The translations under genes were made by a program, and so were the position numbers. Below are positions 11,400-23,930 of a DNA stretch of 64,000 nt, piece after piece; the stretch's first letter is position 1, and every line of letters starts with the position of its first letter. This stretch comes from Triatoma infestans (taxonomy: Eukaryota; Arthropoda; Insecta; Hemiptera; Reduviidae): positions 124,001-188,000 of the forward strand of contig JAAEAF010000278.1 of the NCBI GenBank assembly GCA_011037195.1, read 5' to 3'. The notes beneath the pieces were generated by a model that was not told where the DNA came from, ran no database searches, and worked only from the letters and a program-made list of their open reading frames with translations.

Positions 11400-13150
11400 T
11401 TTCTGAATTCAGTTTATCACCAGAAATACATTTTTTCGTATTGCAATCTAACTTTTTGAAATTGAGTTTTCACCGGAAATACATGTTTAATACGCAAAAC
11501 AATGCTTTTAGCGAATGGTGTGTGTGTATTTGTGAACAAAATATCTCAGGAACAAACAGTCGCGGTAAGCTCAAATTTCGTTTAGTTACTGCTGCCGCAT
11601 TGGACATGAAGGTTTCGGGCAAATGTCCACCAACTAGAAGTGCAACTTTACTGTGGTTATAACGACTTCCTTTGAACTCGAAATTTTTACTGCACAAATC
11701 AAAACATAGCATTTTTATTTGAAACCTTTTTGCGAGAAAATTATTTTAGAGGGGTCGGTCAGTTGGGTTTAAATTAAAATTGCCAATTTATAAGTTTGTT
11801 GTAACCCACAACAATAGCTATTGATTGGGGTAAGAAAATGTCGTGTGAGTGTTTCGTGCCAATTTCTTTTTTTTTTCGAGTTCCCGGGTTTCAAGATTTT
11901 TTTTTTTTCTTTAGAAATGGTTCTGGTTTCAAAAACGGAAAATCGGCTGAAAATTCAAAATTTATATTGAGGGGAGTCGATAATAAGATTTTAGTCTAAA
12001 GTCGGTCAACCGGAAGTAACACTTTAACTAAAACGATTTTTTCAGGTATTTCCTTCAAAATTGTTTATATCAACTATTACGTAAAAATCTACATATTTTA
12101 TTTGAAACATCTAGGAAATCCATGTTAAGTTGCGGACGATATATATTCATCAGTTTGCCTAAGGAGTGCGATTGCTTTAATATGTACTGGTTACTTTATC
12201 TATTAATTATTTTAAAAGTAATTAAATTTTTTGTGAAAAATAACTTCACATTTGAAAAAAACATAGTAAAACTTAGTATCTCAATTTAACATCTACAACT
12301 TTTATTTAAACAAAAAAAAAATCCGGAAAATATTCATCTTGGAGGGAAGTTTTGGGGGGTAATAATTAGTTTCTCACACTGCTGTCAAGAAAATGAAGTA
12401 TTAAGATCTTGTCAAATTTTCAATATCAAGCTTTCACCGGAATCACCTGTATTGAGGTACCCTGACTCAGAAAACAACGTTTTTTCTAGAAATTGGATAG
12501 TGCGTTGCAGGAAGGGTGGTTGTAGTTAGGGGGGTTGCGTCAGTCTAAAACAGGAAGTTCAAATTTGATATTTGGTTTAAGTTCTTACTAGGGGATTTGA
12601 GGCTTAAGTTTTGGTTAGAATCGGCAACCGGAAATGCCATTATACTGTGAATAGATTTTTTATAATAAAGAACTATTATTTGAAACAATTTTCCGGGGGA
12701 GTTTTTTGGGGGAAGTGTAGCGTTATGCTTTCTTCTAAAGTGCTCATTCCATATATTTAACAACCTTGGTGTCTATATAATATTAAGAGGAACCAAAAAT
12801 AATATTAACATCAAGCCAAAATTCCGAGTTTTCCGAGATCGAAAGTGCGACTCTGCTGCTCGGTTTTTTTATCAGTTTTCTGTGATTTTCTCAAAAGAAA
12901 CAAATGAGTTTCTTCGAACTTGGTATTGTAACTACAACTATCACTTTTATTTGAAACTTTATTCCGAATATGTAGTCTTTGGGGGGGAGGGAGATCTGGG
13001 GAAGCAGGAGCTTTCCCTCAAATGTTTTTTTTAGTTAATTTTAGTAAAAATTCCAAATTTGAATGAAATGTGTCAATGATATTAGTGTAAATCGCAGTAA
13101 GAGAAAGTTCTGTGAGTTTTTCTTTACACAAAATGTTTGGAAATTAAGAT
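11400..13150 (-). repeat. Two stacked minus copies of the hairpin-ended repeat
   Basis: Family landmarks recur twice in the same orientation. One set starts near 11,455 (aaattgagttttcaccggaa) and the other near 12,385 (aagaaaatgaagtattaaga). Each is followed by the ggttatgctttcttctaaag-type block and by atttcatttc-type spacers. The second ends with ATCGCAGTAAGAGAAAGTTC at 13,091. The copies are diverged and partly deleted, so exact boundaries are uncertain. Confidence 0.55.
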
Positions 13151-14164
13151 CTGCTGCAGTAAAGTGAAAGTTGTTTGAATGGATGTATATTAAACTTTTT
13201 TTTTTTTAATATTGAAAAAATTAAAAAGCAAAACATCTCTCAATACCATAATCACGAGGAAATAATTGAATTAAAATACATTTGATATTTGATTTTCTTA
13301 AATTACAAAACAATGATATGACTATAATCTTACTTACAGACTTTTTCTCACCAGTAAGCACATTAATCCGGAATAATCACACAAAAAAAATCCCGTATAA
13401 GAAACAAAACACTAACTGTGTGCAATGAATCAGCTGGGAGTATTGTTTTGTGTAAAGGAACTATACCGAATCTACTGTATGAAATAAAACACCTGTAGCG
13501 AATAAGTATTGTTTGCAAAGACGAACACTCCTTATCAGCCACTTATCTTTCCTCTCTCACTCTCCCTCTGTCAGTCTCTTTACTTCTTAACCCCACTTTA
13601 TTTTACTTTGTTTTCTTACCGTCTATAATAACCGCTCCCACAGCCACTTAAATCAACCCGGGAGAAGTACAGTTTATATGTATGTAAGAGTTCCATACAA
13701 ATTGCGATACTTGAAACGACTGTGCTGCTCCCTACTCGCGCACTTTCTGCCTTCATTCTCTTTCTTACTACTTTACTCCCTTCTGCCAGGCCGATTCGTG
13801 TACAGGATCTGAAAGTAGAGCTGCCACTACCATCACGCTATCTGTATAACCTGGCCTAACCACTACTTCTTCACTCTCACTTTATTGTCAAAAAAAAATT
13901 CTTAATAATATTAAAAAAAAAAAAGTAAAAAAAACATCACATCAATGTGCACAACAACCCAAACTCTACACCAACACGTCCACAACTGCTAACTTGATTG
14001 CGCTCCCACAAGTTTCTAAACGGATTTAGAAAAGAAAAAAAAAATAACAAGATATTCAATTCTAAGAAATCTTGGTCATTTTTTTTTGGAAGTGGAGCGC
14101 ACTCGCTTTTATATACATTAAATACTTACCTTGTCATAACAGCTGTTTCTTTATTTTAATACTT
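13151..14164. other. No gene seen; pyrimidine-rich patch
   Basis: The stretch 13,540-13,870 is unusually rich in CTCT and CACT tracts and less AT-biased than its surroundings. I could not match it to a coding, tRNA or LTR signal. It may belong to an unidentified element. Confidence 0.4.
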
Positions 14165-14740
14165 TTTCTTACTCCTAGATTGCGATCGAGTCAAATTTTG
14201 GAAATCTTCACCGGAAACATATAAGCCCATCCCTCCCCGAGTATAAACAAAACATCTCAGGTTTTGGACAAAATCCATCTACCGGAAGTGCATCTTCACT
14301 GATTGTTTTTTTTTTTCCTTTTTCAGTTTTCATGACTATTTGCTCTAACGACTTCCCCAGAAAAAAATTGATTTTTGCAGAGCTCTGGTGGAACGTCCTT
14401 TCCTTTAAGTACCGCTTCAGTTAAATATATGGTTTTACCACGTACATAGTAATTAATACACTCTTTAGAAGCATTGATAGAATTCCAAATTTGAACAAAA
14501 TCGGTTAACCGAAAGTTTTCTTTGAACTTGGAGTGCTTCCTACATAGATAGAAACTTTTATTATTTTTTGCAAACTTTCTTCAATTTTGAACTTTCATTT
14601 TCTTTTTTGAGTTATACTGTTCATATACTCACACATTATTTTCTAAAAACCCGTTTCCCGTTTTTTTGACTCACGGGACCTTAACACGCATAAAACCGGT
14701 GAAAGCTCGATATCGAAAATTTGACACGGTTAACCCAACA
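14165..14740. repeat. Partial copies of the hairpin-ended repeat in both orientations
   Basis: A minus-oriented start at 14,165 (cttactcctagattgcgatcg) is followed by a plus-oriented end at about 14,600-14,735 (gagttatactgttcatatac, then gaaagctcgatatcgaaaat). Both are truncated. Confidence 0.5.
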
Positions 14741-15520
14741 CCATTCATTCAGAGAATATAAAAGGTGTCAGGGGTTAATAGTGTAAGTCTAGGTTTATAC
14801 TTGAGCGGACTTGTGTAGAGCGCCCTCTATCAAAATCAAAACAAAGCTTGTGTGTAGTTTAAATTTATACCTTACTGATAATTCTCTAAAACCACGCCAA
14901 AATCAATTTTTTTCGGACAATCGTTTCAAATAGAAATGTTTTTATTTGTACAATGAGCCTATAGTATATTTATGTATATTTTATTTGAACCTATTTTATG
15001 GCAAACCCAACTGAACGTTCTGTACGTAATGGAATTTAATTAAATTTTATTAATTGCAATAAGGGAATGTTTAATACCAGATATTTTTATTCTTGAAAAT
15101 GAAATAAAAGATTCAATAAATTATTTTTAATAACTAATTATTCAACAATATTTATTTGTTTGCAAAGAAAAGAAAGTGCCTTTTATAATCAGGTGAAACG
15201 GCGTAAATCTAACCTGGCTGCATCTTACATTAACTAATGACTCTAATTACAGCTGGTAGTGATTAGTTCCTGTGGCTGCCGCACATATACATTTGCCTCT
15301 TTTCTTTTTTGTTTCTTAGCTACAGAATATTCATGTATATTTCCTCGACACCCGTACGTTCGTAAATTGGGTAGTTCGGTTCTGGTTATGAGCACGTGTT
15401 TCTTACTAATTAAAGTTTTCTGACCTGTTATATGCTTATTATTACATTCTTATTCGATAGCTGGTGCATTAAGATCATATATTTCCATTTATGGCGGAAT
15501 AATTTTTTTATTTTAATTTA
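14741..15520. other. No gene seen
   Basis: AT-rich intergenic DNA with no supported feature. Confidence 0.4.
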
Positions 15521-15660
15521 AGGCGTGTCCTTTGGTCATTGGCGCCATCTCAGTGCCCTGCCCGCCTCCGGACAGTGTTCTCCGTTTCAGACATCACTGT
15601 CCATCAACGGGTAGTGAACTGTATGAGGCTTCTCGGAAGAGAAAAGAGTAGTAATCAAAA
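15521..15660 (-). mobile_element. SINE 3' body fragment
   Basis: Matches in order the body of the SINE at 28,735 (TAAGGCG.GTC, then GGTCATTGGCGCC, CTCAGTG, GCCTCCGGACA, TGTTCTC and CACTGTCCATCA). It lacks the tRNA-like head, so it is a 5'-truncated minus-strand copy. Confidence 0.65.
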
Positions 15661-15854
15661 TTTTGAAAAAACTCATACGATGTACCTGGGTTTCAATATA
15701 ATAGGACTAGGGAAATAGTAGATCCAAATTGAATTGAAATTTTTCCTTATAGATTCCACTAATCGTAACTATTCATCGATCTGGTAAATATTGTCTGTTT
15801 TTCTAATACTATTCTTTACCCTTACTACTCTTTAGAAATTCAGTTTTACAAGAA

Positions 15855-16560
15855 CCAAATCTTAAAATAAACACTTTAACAAAAACATGTGTAGTTCACA
15901 TATTTAGCTAAAAGAAAATCGTTGGAGCCGTTTTAGAAAAATAGCCGAACATTGAAAATACTTTTCAGAAAAACGCACTTCCTGTCAGGTGATTTTCCTC
16001 ATACTCGGAATTTCAACAACATATTTATTTCTAATTAATATTATTTAGATGATAGAAACAATAAACTGATAGAAATAATAAACTAAAAAAGCACTTTAGA
16101 GGACATCCTAACCACAACCCTCTCCCAAAAGGTCCTTAAATGCATTTTCCCGGAGAAATGTTTCAGATAAAAGTTGTAGCTCTTTATATGTGTAGTTAAT
16201 ATTTCAAGTTTAAAGAAAATCGTTGGAGCCATTTTTGAGAAAATTGTAAAAAAGTGAACAACAAAAATTCAGTAAATTGCTACTTCCGGTTGAGGAATTT
16301 TGGCAGATACCGTACTGCCCTATTCCATGGTGATACCCAAACGAAATGTCATGTTTGAACTTCCTGCGATTTTACGTTTTTGAGCTACACTATTCACATA
16401 CGTACACACACATACATATACACACCCACCCATACCATTTACCAAAAACTACTTTTTTGGACTCAGGGGACTTCAAAACGGATAATTTTGGTGAAAATTC
16501 GATATCAAAAATTTGACATGATTATTTACTAGGGGTAAGAGAAAGTAAAAATTAAAAAGG
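15855..16560 (+). repeat. Hairpin-ended dispersed repeat, plus copy
   Basis: Carries the taaagaaaatcgttggagcc block twice and the ctcccaaaaggtccttaaat block. It has the (CA)n/(CATA)n microsatellite at 16,395-16,430 and ends ttactaggggtaagagaaag at 16,551. Confidence 0.6.
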
Positions 16561-16804
16561 AAGATTTATGGTTTTTGAAGAAATGATACATCGTCGAATA
16601 TTTAGGACTGTTAAAGCAGGAGATCGATGGAGAAGACTAAAAGTCGTGAAATATACATTTTTTCTAGAATTACTTACTCCATTTTATTAGGCTAGGGATG
16701 CTCAGGGAGCTGGTTATATGGTCATAAATAACGATGAAGAACTCCAAGATTCGCCTACCTCAACCCTAGAAGATCTGGAAGGAGAAATAGGGAAAGTTTT
16801 CTAC

Positions 16805-17194
16805 AAGCATATATAAGGGCTAGCTAGTCTCAAATACACACCCTACAATAATTCAATCTTATACAGTCCTCAAGAAAACATGACCATCACACTCTGCTAG
16901 TTCGATCCGTCATTTCTACTCACACTACCACATTTCTACATCCGTTCTGTAAAGTTCATTCTCTGTTTCTCAGTTAATATATCAGAGTTCACTCTCCTCT
17001 TCTACACATTTCTCAGTCCAATCCCACCATACTGAGGTTAAGTTCTCAAGATGAGTCAGCTGACCAAAACATATAAGAAATTTGGAAAGCGATTGCTGAA
17101 GACCGAGCAGGATTTCCGAAGGTTCTGTGAAAAGGTCGAGGAAGAAGAAAAAGAACGTGACTTTAGAAGATGTGCTTCCCAAATTACCTTCTGA
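16805..17194 (+). other. TATA-like element and 47-codon frame (doubtful)
   Basis: TATATAAGGGC lies at about 16,810. A frame starting with ATG at 17,051 encodes a short charged peptide (MSQLTKTYKKFGKRL...) and stops near 17,194. A second frame continues the charged region in phase +1 to about 17,260. The composition is less AT-rich than the flanks. It may be the promoter side of a degraded LTR element or an isolated old exon. No family was recognised and no partner LTR was found. Confidence 0.2.
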
Positions 17195-17489
17195 CACAGG
17201 CAGTCGTCAAGCGTACATTGATGAGTCAAGGGTGTCATTTGGTCTGATCACAAGTTAAATAATAAAAAATTAAATAATCTCGTATGAAACACCCACACGG
17301 CTTTCTCTTCCTGCAATTAAAGAATTCTAATTTACAGTTTTTATTAAAAATTTGTTAAATATTTAGTTTGCAGGCAGCGCCTCCAAGCCCCCTCACACTG
17401 GTTTAGCAAACTTTATTGGTAGATCCCCCCCCCGTTAGAATAATTTTTTTGAATCAATGATTCAAATAAAATTGATATGTACTTTAAAG

Positions 17490-18525
17490 GGTGACAATGT
17501 TAACATGCACTACCCACATCCAAGGAAAGTAGACAGATAAAAACATTCCAAATGATATCCTTATGTTTCTCTACGTAAGGTTTGCAAATATTTGATGAAT
17601 TATTGTTTTTGATCTACAGAAATAAGAGATTTCGAAATCAACTTGCTTTTTCCAAATTGGATCACATATTTATTTATTTTTTTTAACAAATTTTTAAAGT
17701 AGATTTTTTTCCATGAAGAAATGTTATTGGACGAGAAAAATCCAATGAATATTCGCTGATTATTCAATTTTGAAATTAGCGATCTAGATAAAGCCTTACT
17801 ACATTCACATTATGAGTTGGCCATCCATTTTGTATAGCTCGACAACTTAGTTCTGGCACCTAAACAGCTGTTAAACTCCGCCCATTGTCAAAACTTTCTA
17901 ATAGCTGGTGACGTAAATTAACTCCGCTCACAGGTTTCACGACTAAGTTGCTGGGCTAAAGGGACGTTTTCTAGTAGATCTGTGAGAACTTCACTTAAGA
18001 GATAAAGATATCTGACTGTCTGCGTTCAATGTTTCATTGTAAAAAACGGACCTCACTATTAGGTCTAATATGAATATTAACGAAATTATTTTCTGATTAA
18101 TATCTGGAGTTTTATCTGCCCATATTAGGAAGTTCTATTCAATAATCCATTATTCGTAAATTAGAAGGAGAACCTTATTTGACTATAAGCTAAAAAACAA
18201 TGTGGAATACTAGCAACTAGAAGGCAGTGAATTTCTGTACATTCAAAATTGAATATCTCAGCGAATATTCATCAGATTTTTCTCGTTCAATAACCATTTT
18301 TCATGAACGAAAAAATCCACTTACAGAATACGTTAAAAATAATATGTGGTCCAATTTGAAAGTAAGTTAGTATTGGTATCTCTTATTTCTGCAGCTCTAA
18401 ACAAACAATTCATTACATATTTGGAATCCTTGAAAAAATTTAATAGGACATCATTTGAAATTTTTATGTATCTTGAGTACTATCCAAGAAAATGGGTGGT
18501 GCATGATAAAATTATTATCATCCAG
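17490..18525. repeat. Foldback: about 300-bp imperfect inverted repeat with 450-bp spacer
   Basis: The left arm (about 17,490-17,790) and the right arm (about 18,240-18,525) are reverse complements over most of their length. Examples are ACAGAAATAAGAGAT with ATCTCTTATTTCTG, GAGAAAAATC with GATTTTTCTC, and TGAATATTCGCTGA with TCAGCGAATATTCA. The arms have diverged by substitutions and small indels. The 106-codon frame at 18,346-18,666 starts inside the right arm and is not a gene. This looks like a foldback or MITE-like element; terminal repeats and target duplication were not resolved. Confidence 0.7.
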
Positions 18526-19589
18526 TATTTGTGGTTACAATATTGGACATGTTGGGACAATATTGTACAAATCTTGGGACATGTTTGCGAGGAAATCCCC
18601 AAAATCTCAGAAAACCATTCAGTAAAGTTCTGGTTAACTGAATCTTTTCAAACTGCATGCATATAATGTACTGTAATACATCGGTGTCATTACTGTCCTG
18701 GTTGGACGTGACAGGAAAGTCCACTGTTTGCAACAGTTTTTCTAGTTTATTTTTCTTATAAGTTGGTGAAGATATTGATTTCTGTATAAAACTTTACAAT
18801 CCTTGTTTACAGATTTCATTTCCATAGCCAATGCTGTCAACTTCGTGAAGACGTATTCTTGGAATTCATTTTGGAACATAAATTTCTTTTGGATTGAATA
18901 AAAAAAGCAGGATAAAAACTAGAGGCAGAATAAGCCGGGTTAATTGGTTCTAAAATATTAAAAAAAGAAAAGTATTTGTTAAAGTTTAATTAATTAATTA
19001 TGATGGAAATAGCGGGAGTAAGTGGTCGGAGAAGCAGCGAGCCAGTTAGTCGGCTCATCAGAGCAAGAAGTATCTATCTGGCGGCTAGAGAGTAATAAGG
19101 CACGCTCCGCTTGTTCCAACACACACGCCCACTCAGTCTGTCCTCCACTTCATTACTTGAAATACTTCATATCTACATTATTTATTTATAAGAAATTAGC
19201 GATTAGATACTTAAAAGAAACCACTAAACTAATTAATCAATACTTCGAGAAATACAGACTGGATGGGAAAATTTGTCGGTTAATGGATAGTTGAATTCAA
19301 TCAGTTGGCCAACGGAAGCAAGATAGATTCCCTAACCTCCTACATAGTTATTTTTCTTACTCTTCTTAATACGGTTATAAATGAAATAACAATTTTTTGG
19401 TTTAATTTCAAATTTTGCTCATATGTTATAACATAGCATAACCATGTTATAACAGGTGGTGGGAAGATAGTGCCACCAACAGTGCCAGCTAGAGAATGAT
19501 GTCACGGTAGAGAGAGCCAATAATATTAAACAAACACTAACTCACAAATTCCCCGAATTTTCTGGAAAAAAATGTTTCAAATAAATATA
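18526..19589. other. No supported gene
   Basis: A 90-codon plus frame (19,022-19,294) lies in a GC-richer patch at 19,010-19,150 but has no recognisable motif. An LTR or other element fragment is possible. Confidence 0.4.
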
Positions 19590-20770
19590 TTTACTTTCTC
19601 TTTCTCCTGGTAAGGGGACTTACCGTGGCTGTGCCAAATTTTCGATATCGAATTTTCTCCGGATATACACGTTTTGTGGTCCCCTCACTGCGTAATAGTG
19701 CTTTTGAAGAAATTTGTGTGTGTGTGTATGTGTGTGTGGTCAACATAACTCAAAAACGAAAAATCGCAGAAAGTCCAAACTGATATTTAGTTTAAGTGGG
19801 ACTCGTAAATAAGGTTTTGTTCAAAATCGGTCAACCGGAAGTAACACTTGCATTTTTTAATTTTGCAATTTACTCCAACAATTTCTCTTTAAACTTGGTC
19901 TATTAACTGCACATATAAAGAGCTACAACTTTTATTTGAAACATTTTGATCAGGACAATTCATTTAAGAGTGGTTTTTTGTGGGAGGGGTGTGCGGTTAT
20001 GTTTTCTTCTAAAATGTGATTTCAGTTTATTATACGATTCATTCATTTAAATAATATTAATTAGAATTAAATACGTTGTCAAAATTCTGAGTTTGAAAAA
20101 CCTCGTATGACCGGAAGTGCGTATTAATTGAATTAGTTTTTTTTTTTGTTAAGTTATCGGCGATTTTTTTCCTTAAAAACATCAATGGATTTCATAATTA
20201 TAAATAAGAGACCTAGCATTTTTTTCCGAGAAAGTTCATTATAAGTGTTTTATTTGAAGGAAGAGTAAAGTTATGCTATTCTAAAAAAAAAAATTGGTTC
20301 TTTTTGAAGTAAAGCGGTACTTCCGGTTGTGAATTTTGACAGCTAACTTTCTAAACTTGTCAGATTCCATGGTGATTCCCAAGTGGAATGTCAAGTTTAA
20401 ACTTACTGCGTTTCGTTTTTCAGCTATACTGCTTACATAACTACACATTCACAAACATTATTTTCTGAAAACCACTTAATCGATCTCACGGAACCTTAAA
20501 ACATATATTTCCGGTGAAAACTCGATATCGTAAAATTTGACAAAATCGAAATACTTCCTGTTACTAGCAAGAAAGAAAATGTGAAAATAAAGTAACACTT
20601 CCGGCTAATGGATTTTGACCTAAACCTAATTGCCAGATGAGGTGGTACTCAAACGGTGGTATATCAAATTTGAGTTTCCAGTGATATTTTTTTAGTTTTT
20701 TAGGCGACTCAAAAAATGTATTTTCAGTGAAAACTGGACCCCTCACTTTGACTTTCTCTGATTGCATTTT
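19590..20770. repeat. Inverted pair of hairpin-ended repeat copies
   Basis: A minus-oriented copy starts at 19,594 (CTTTCTCTTTCTCCTGG) with the (GT)n block at 19,715-19,737. A plus-oriented copy ends near 20,565 (CTTCCTGTTACTAGCAAG). Another partial plus end follows at 20,585-20,770. Together they form a large imperfect palindrome. Confidence 0.55.
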
Positions 20771-21539
20771 TTTTTTTAGTTCAGTTTTAATTGAAAATTA
20801 GTTCTAATTTTTATTTTAAGAAAATATGGATTGTTCACTAAATGTTTGAGACACTAGGAGAAGGAACAGTAATAAATTGTTCTGATTGGTTCTTTAGAGG
20901 TTAGAGCCTTAACATCCCCTCCACTAAAACACCCTCAATTAATTTTAAATTGATTGGATTAAAGTTTCTCTTGATTATAGGCAGGTTGATACCCCCTTAA
21001 AAAAAAGAAGATTTTCCTGGATGTACATATGTTCCTCAATGTGTATAGAAGGGGGAAAATAAAAGAATAAACTAGTAAAAAAAAAAAAAAGAAGAAGAAA
21101 AACAAAGTACATACACAGAGCACAATCCATAATAATGAGGTGGCTAAAACTAATTAATGGTTTGCTGCATATATGGCAAACCTACCTAGGATAACGTTGT
21201 TCCGTGCGGGTGAGTGGCCTTCCAGGCCAGTGCCCATAATAAGCCAAGCAGTTTACAGACGAAGAGCGCATCTAACAGTGGGGAGGGAGAAAGTTAAGAG
21301 TAGGATAGTCAGAATGAACTAGAAAGAGGACTGATTATAACAGTGCAAAACTAGAAGAGAAAGTGCGCTCTGACATTGACATTGTACTAAATTAGTTCAT
21401 ATATTATTAAAATGTATTCGCAAATTTATACTCTTCGCTTAAGATCTATGAGAATTATTATTTTCGTCTAATCGCTGTAAGAAGACCTTTTACATCCTGG
21501 TCCGTTTTTTCATTAAAAAAAAAAAAAAAAAAAAAAACA

Positions 21540-22275
21540 GAAAAAACTGTTGTGAATCATTCACACGACTTTCTCTTGCATAGTTCATAATTGACTACTT
21601 CAATTCAAGCATATAAATCTCACTAGATGTTTAGTTGCCTTTAATTTACATGAATGGCAGAATCTAAACTTTATAGATTGATTTTTTTTTTTTAGGAAAG
21701 TATAACCTACTCACTATTTTGCTGAATTAGTATACTAACTTTTAATAAAACCCATCGGTCTTTTTATGGAAAAAAAAAAATGAAAAATTCATTCCAAAAT
21801 CTTAATGTCAGATCTACTGGTGGAACTAATACGAAATAACAATTTGAACTTTCTTATGCTGACACAAAGACATACACAGACCAAATTAAAAAAAAAAACA
21901 CTTTTTCGTTTCCAAAGGTCCTCAAAATACTGCTGTTAATAAAATTACAAAATAAAAGAAAGCTTAGCAACGCTCTTCCCTCATAACCACCAAAAACAAA
22001 TTTTCCTGGGAAGACTTTTCTTATATAGACATTGATGTGTGTCGGATACCGTAAGTAGATAGTATACGAAGTTTAAAGAAAATTGTTAGTACTGTTTTCT
22101 AGAAAATCGTCAAAAATCTTCCGGTTGAGCTTTCTACGATTTTGACATTTTGTTAACACACACTAATAATATCTTTTCGCACTCATGGTTCATCAAAACA
22201 TGTTGTATTTCGGTGAAACTTAATTTCGAAAACTGGACACGATCGCTTCCTTCTTACTAGGGTTAAGAAAAATAA
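21540..22275 (+). repeat. Hairpin-ended dispersed repeat, plus copy
   Basis: The start-side motif follows a 25-nt A run: gtgaatcattcacacgactt then TCTCTTGC. The end motif CTTCCTTCTTACTAGGGTT lies at about 22,245. The intervening order of blocks is as in other copies, with insertions. Confidence 0.55.
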
Positions 22276-23629
22276 AAATTTAGCTTAATATAATGCCTAT
22301 AATTAAAGGTAAATTGCGCCAAATATTTTTTAATCGATACAATCATCCTTTAGTTTAGAGAACTTTTATTACATAGTTTAAATCGATAGTATTGTTTAAT
22401 TTGATTACGATCTCTAATACGATGATGGCCGTGATTAATACTTTATACTACTCCAATAATAAATATAAATTAACTGATTTTAGTATCTTTATTTCCTTAA
22501 TTGTGATATATTTTTTACTAAATATGTTTAACAAGTTATTGGCCGCCAGAACTGAATCAGCTCGTATGAATTTAATGTGCCGCTCAACCACCGTAACATA
22601 AAGAGAAATATATTTAGCATTTTGTATATTAATTACAGCAATTTCTTGTTAGCCCATAACCCTTCTTTACGGTTCCTAGACATCCATAATGTCATTAACC
22701 TCTCTAAAGATTAAAAAAAAAGTTTTAATATGAAACCATCAACTTTAATTATTTATAAGTAATTTTTTTTAAGCCCATACTGTATAATAAAGGGTATTGC
22801 ACTTTTTAAAACATTTATAATTTTTTTTTAATGCTTAGTATAGTTGGAACATTTCTTTCTTCGTTCTATCACTGATTTCATTGCGAATGAAAGATAAATT
22901 CCACATTATTATAAGTGGATACGTTAACATTTGGGATAAATCGTAGGGACATAATATCTGAATATGTGGCTAATCCAGAAGAAATTTTCGTGATTGTCAA
23001 TTGCAGTTCCTTACAAAGATTCCTATAGATATTTATTCCGTGCTTGCTCGCTTCATTTCGTAATCACCCAGGTTATACATCATCAGGGAATGTTTTGGTG
23101 TACAGTGAGTCTGTCGGCTAACTTTGCTAAAGTCTTAATCTTTAGTTTCGATCAAATTATTATAAAAATTTCCCGCATAATTGCCTCCTCTCCCACCAAT
23201 TCTTGAAGCCTCCTCAAATAACGAACCCCAATTACTTCGGTTATGTGCCCTCCAGTTCCGTGTGAGTCTTCTCTCTTAGAAGATCTGCTCTTCCAGGTTT
23301 TTCTTTGGCAGTCAATTAGCTCCATCTTCTTCAGCAATCCTTTGCAGCCAGTTTTGTTCAATTCGAATAAAAATAAAAGTCCGACTTAATATTCTTCTTT
23401 CAATAATCACTAACATCTGTTAATCTGGCTTTATCTCTTGATCCGTATTTTAAGAACAGAAGAGGAGCTTAGATTACTGTCCAGCTCTGCGTTTTCTCAA
23501 ATGCCTTTGGAGTCTAGCAGAGAAACAGCAAATTTTTGTCAAAATCTGACCTTCAATATTAGCTGAGATGTTATTTTTTAGGTTAACTTACCAGCCTAGA
23601 TTAATAAACTGATCTATCTTATAAAAAAA
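22276..23629. other. No supported gene; possible retroelement scrap at 23,170-23,360
   Basis: The minus frame 23,361-23,152 is charged and GC-richer than the flanks and may be part of an old retroelement coding region, but no diagnostic motif was seen. The rest is AT-rich with nothing recognised. Confidence 0.35.
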
Positions 23630-23930
23630 AAAAATCTGGTGTAAAACAAACACGACTTTCTCTAACTGCGAAATGGCAAATTTTCTTCACACTTACAATT
23701 CATATTAGTGTATAAAACCTTCGGCATTTTTATGGAGAAAATCACAAAAAAACTGGAAAAAAAAAAACATTCAGTAAAGTGGCACTTCCGATTGATGGAT
23801 TTTCCCCGAAATCTTTGTGTCTGTTGTTAGTCACCTAAACGGAATACCAACTTTGAGCTTCCTGCAACTTTTTGTCTTTGAGATATTCTTTCATGCACAT
23901 CCACACTCACACTCCGGTCGGAATTCATCT
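23630..23930 (+). repeat. Hairpin-ended dispersed repeat, partial plus copy
   Basis: Begins TCTGGTGTAAAACAAACACG with ACTTTCTCTAAC and includes the cattcagtaaagtggcactt and gatattctttcatgcacatc landmarks. The hairpin end is missing. Confidence 0.55.

Noticed and set aside
17051..17260. Similarity to a small nuclear export or SAGA factor
   Set aside because: A short NVTLEDVLPKL-like stretch suggested it, but the rest of the frame does not align and stops interrupt it.
18346..18666. 106-codon plus-strand open frame
   Set aside because: It begins within the right arm of the foldback repeat, has no recognised motif and no splice-site support.
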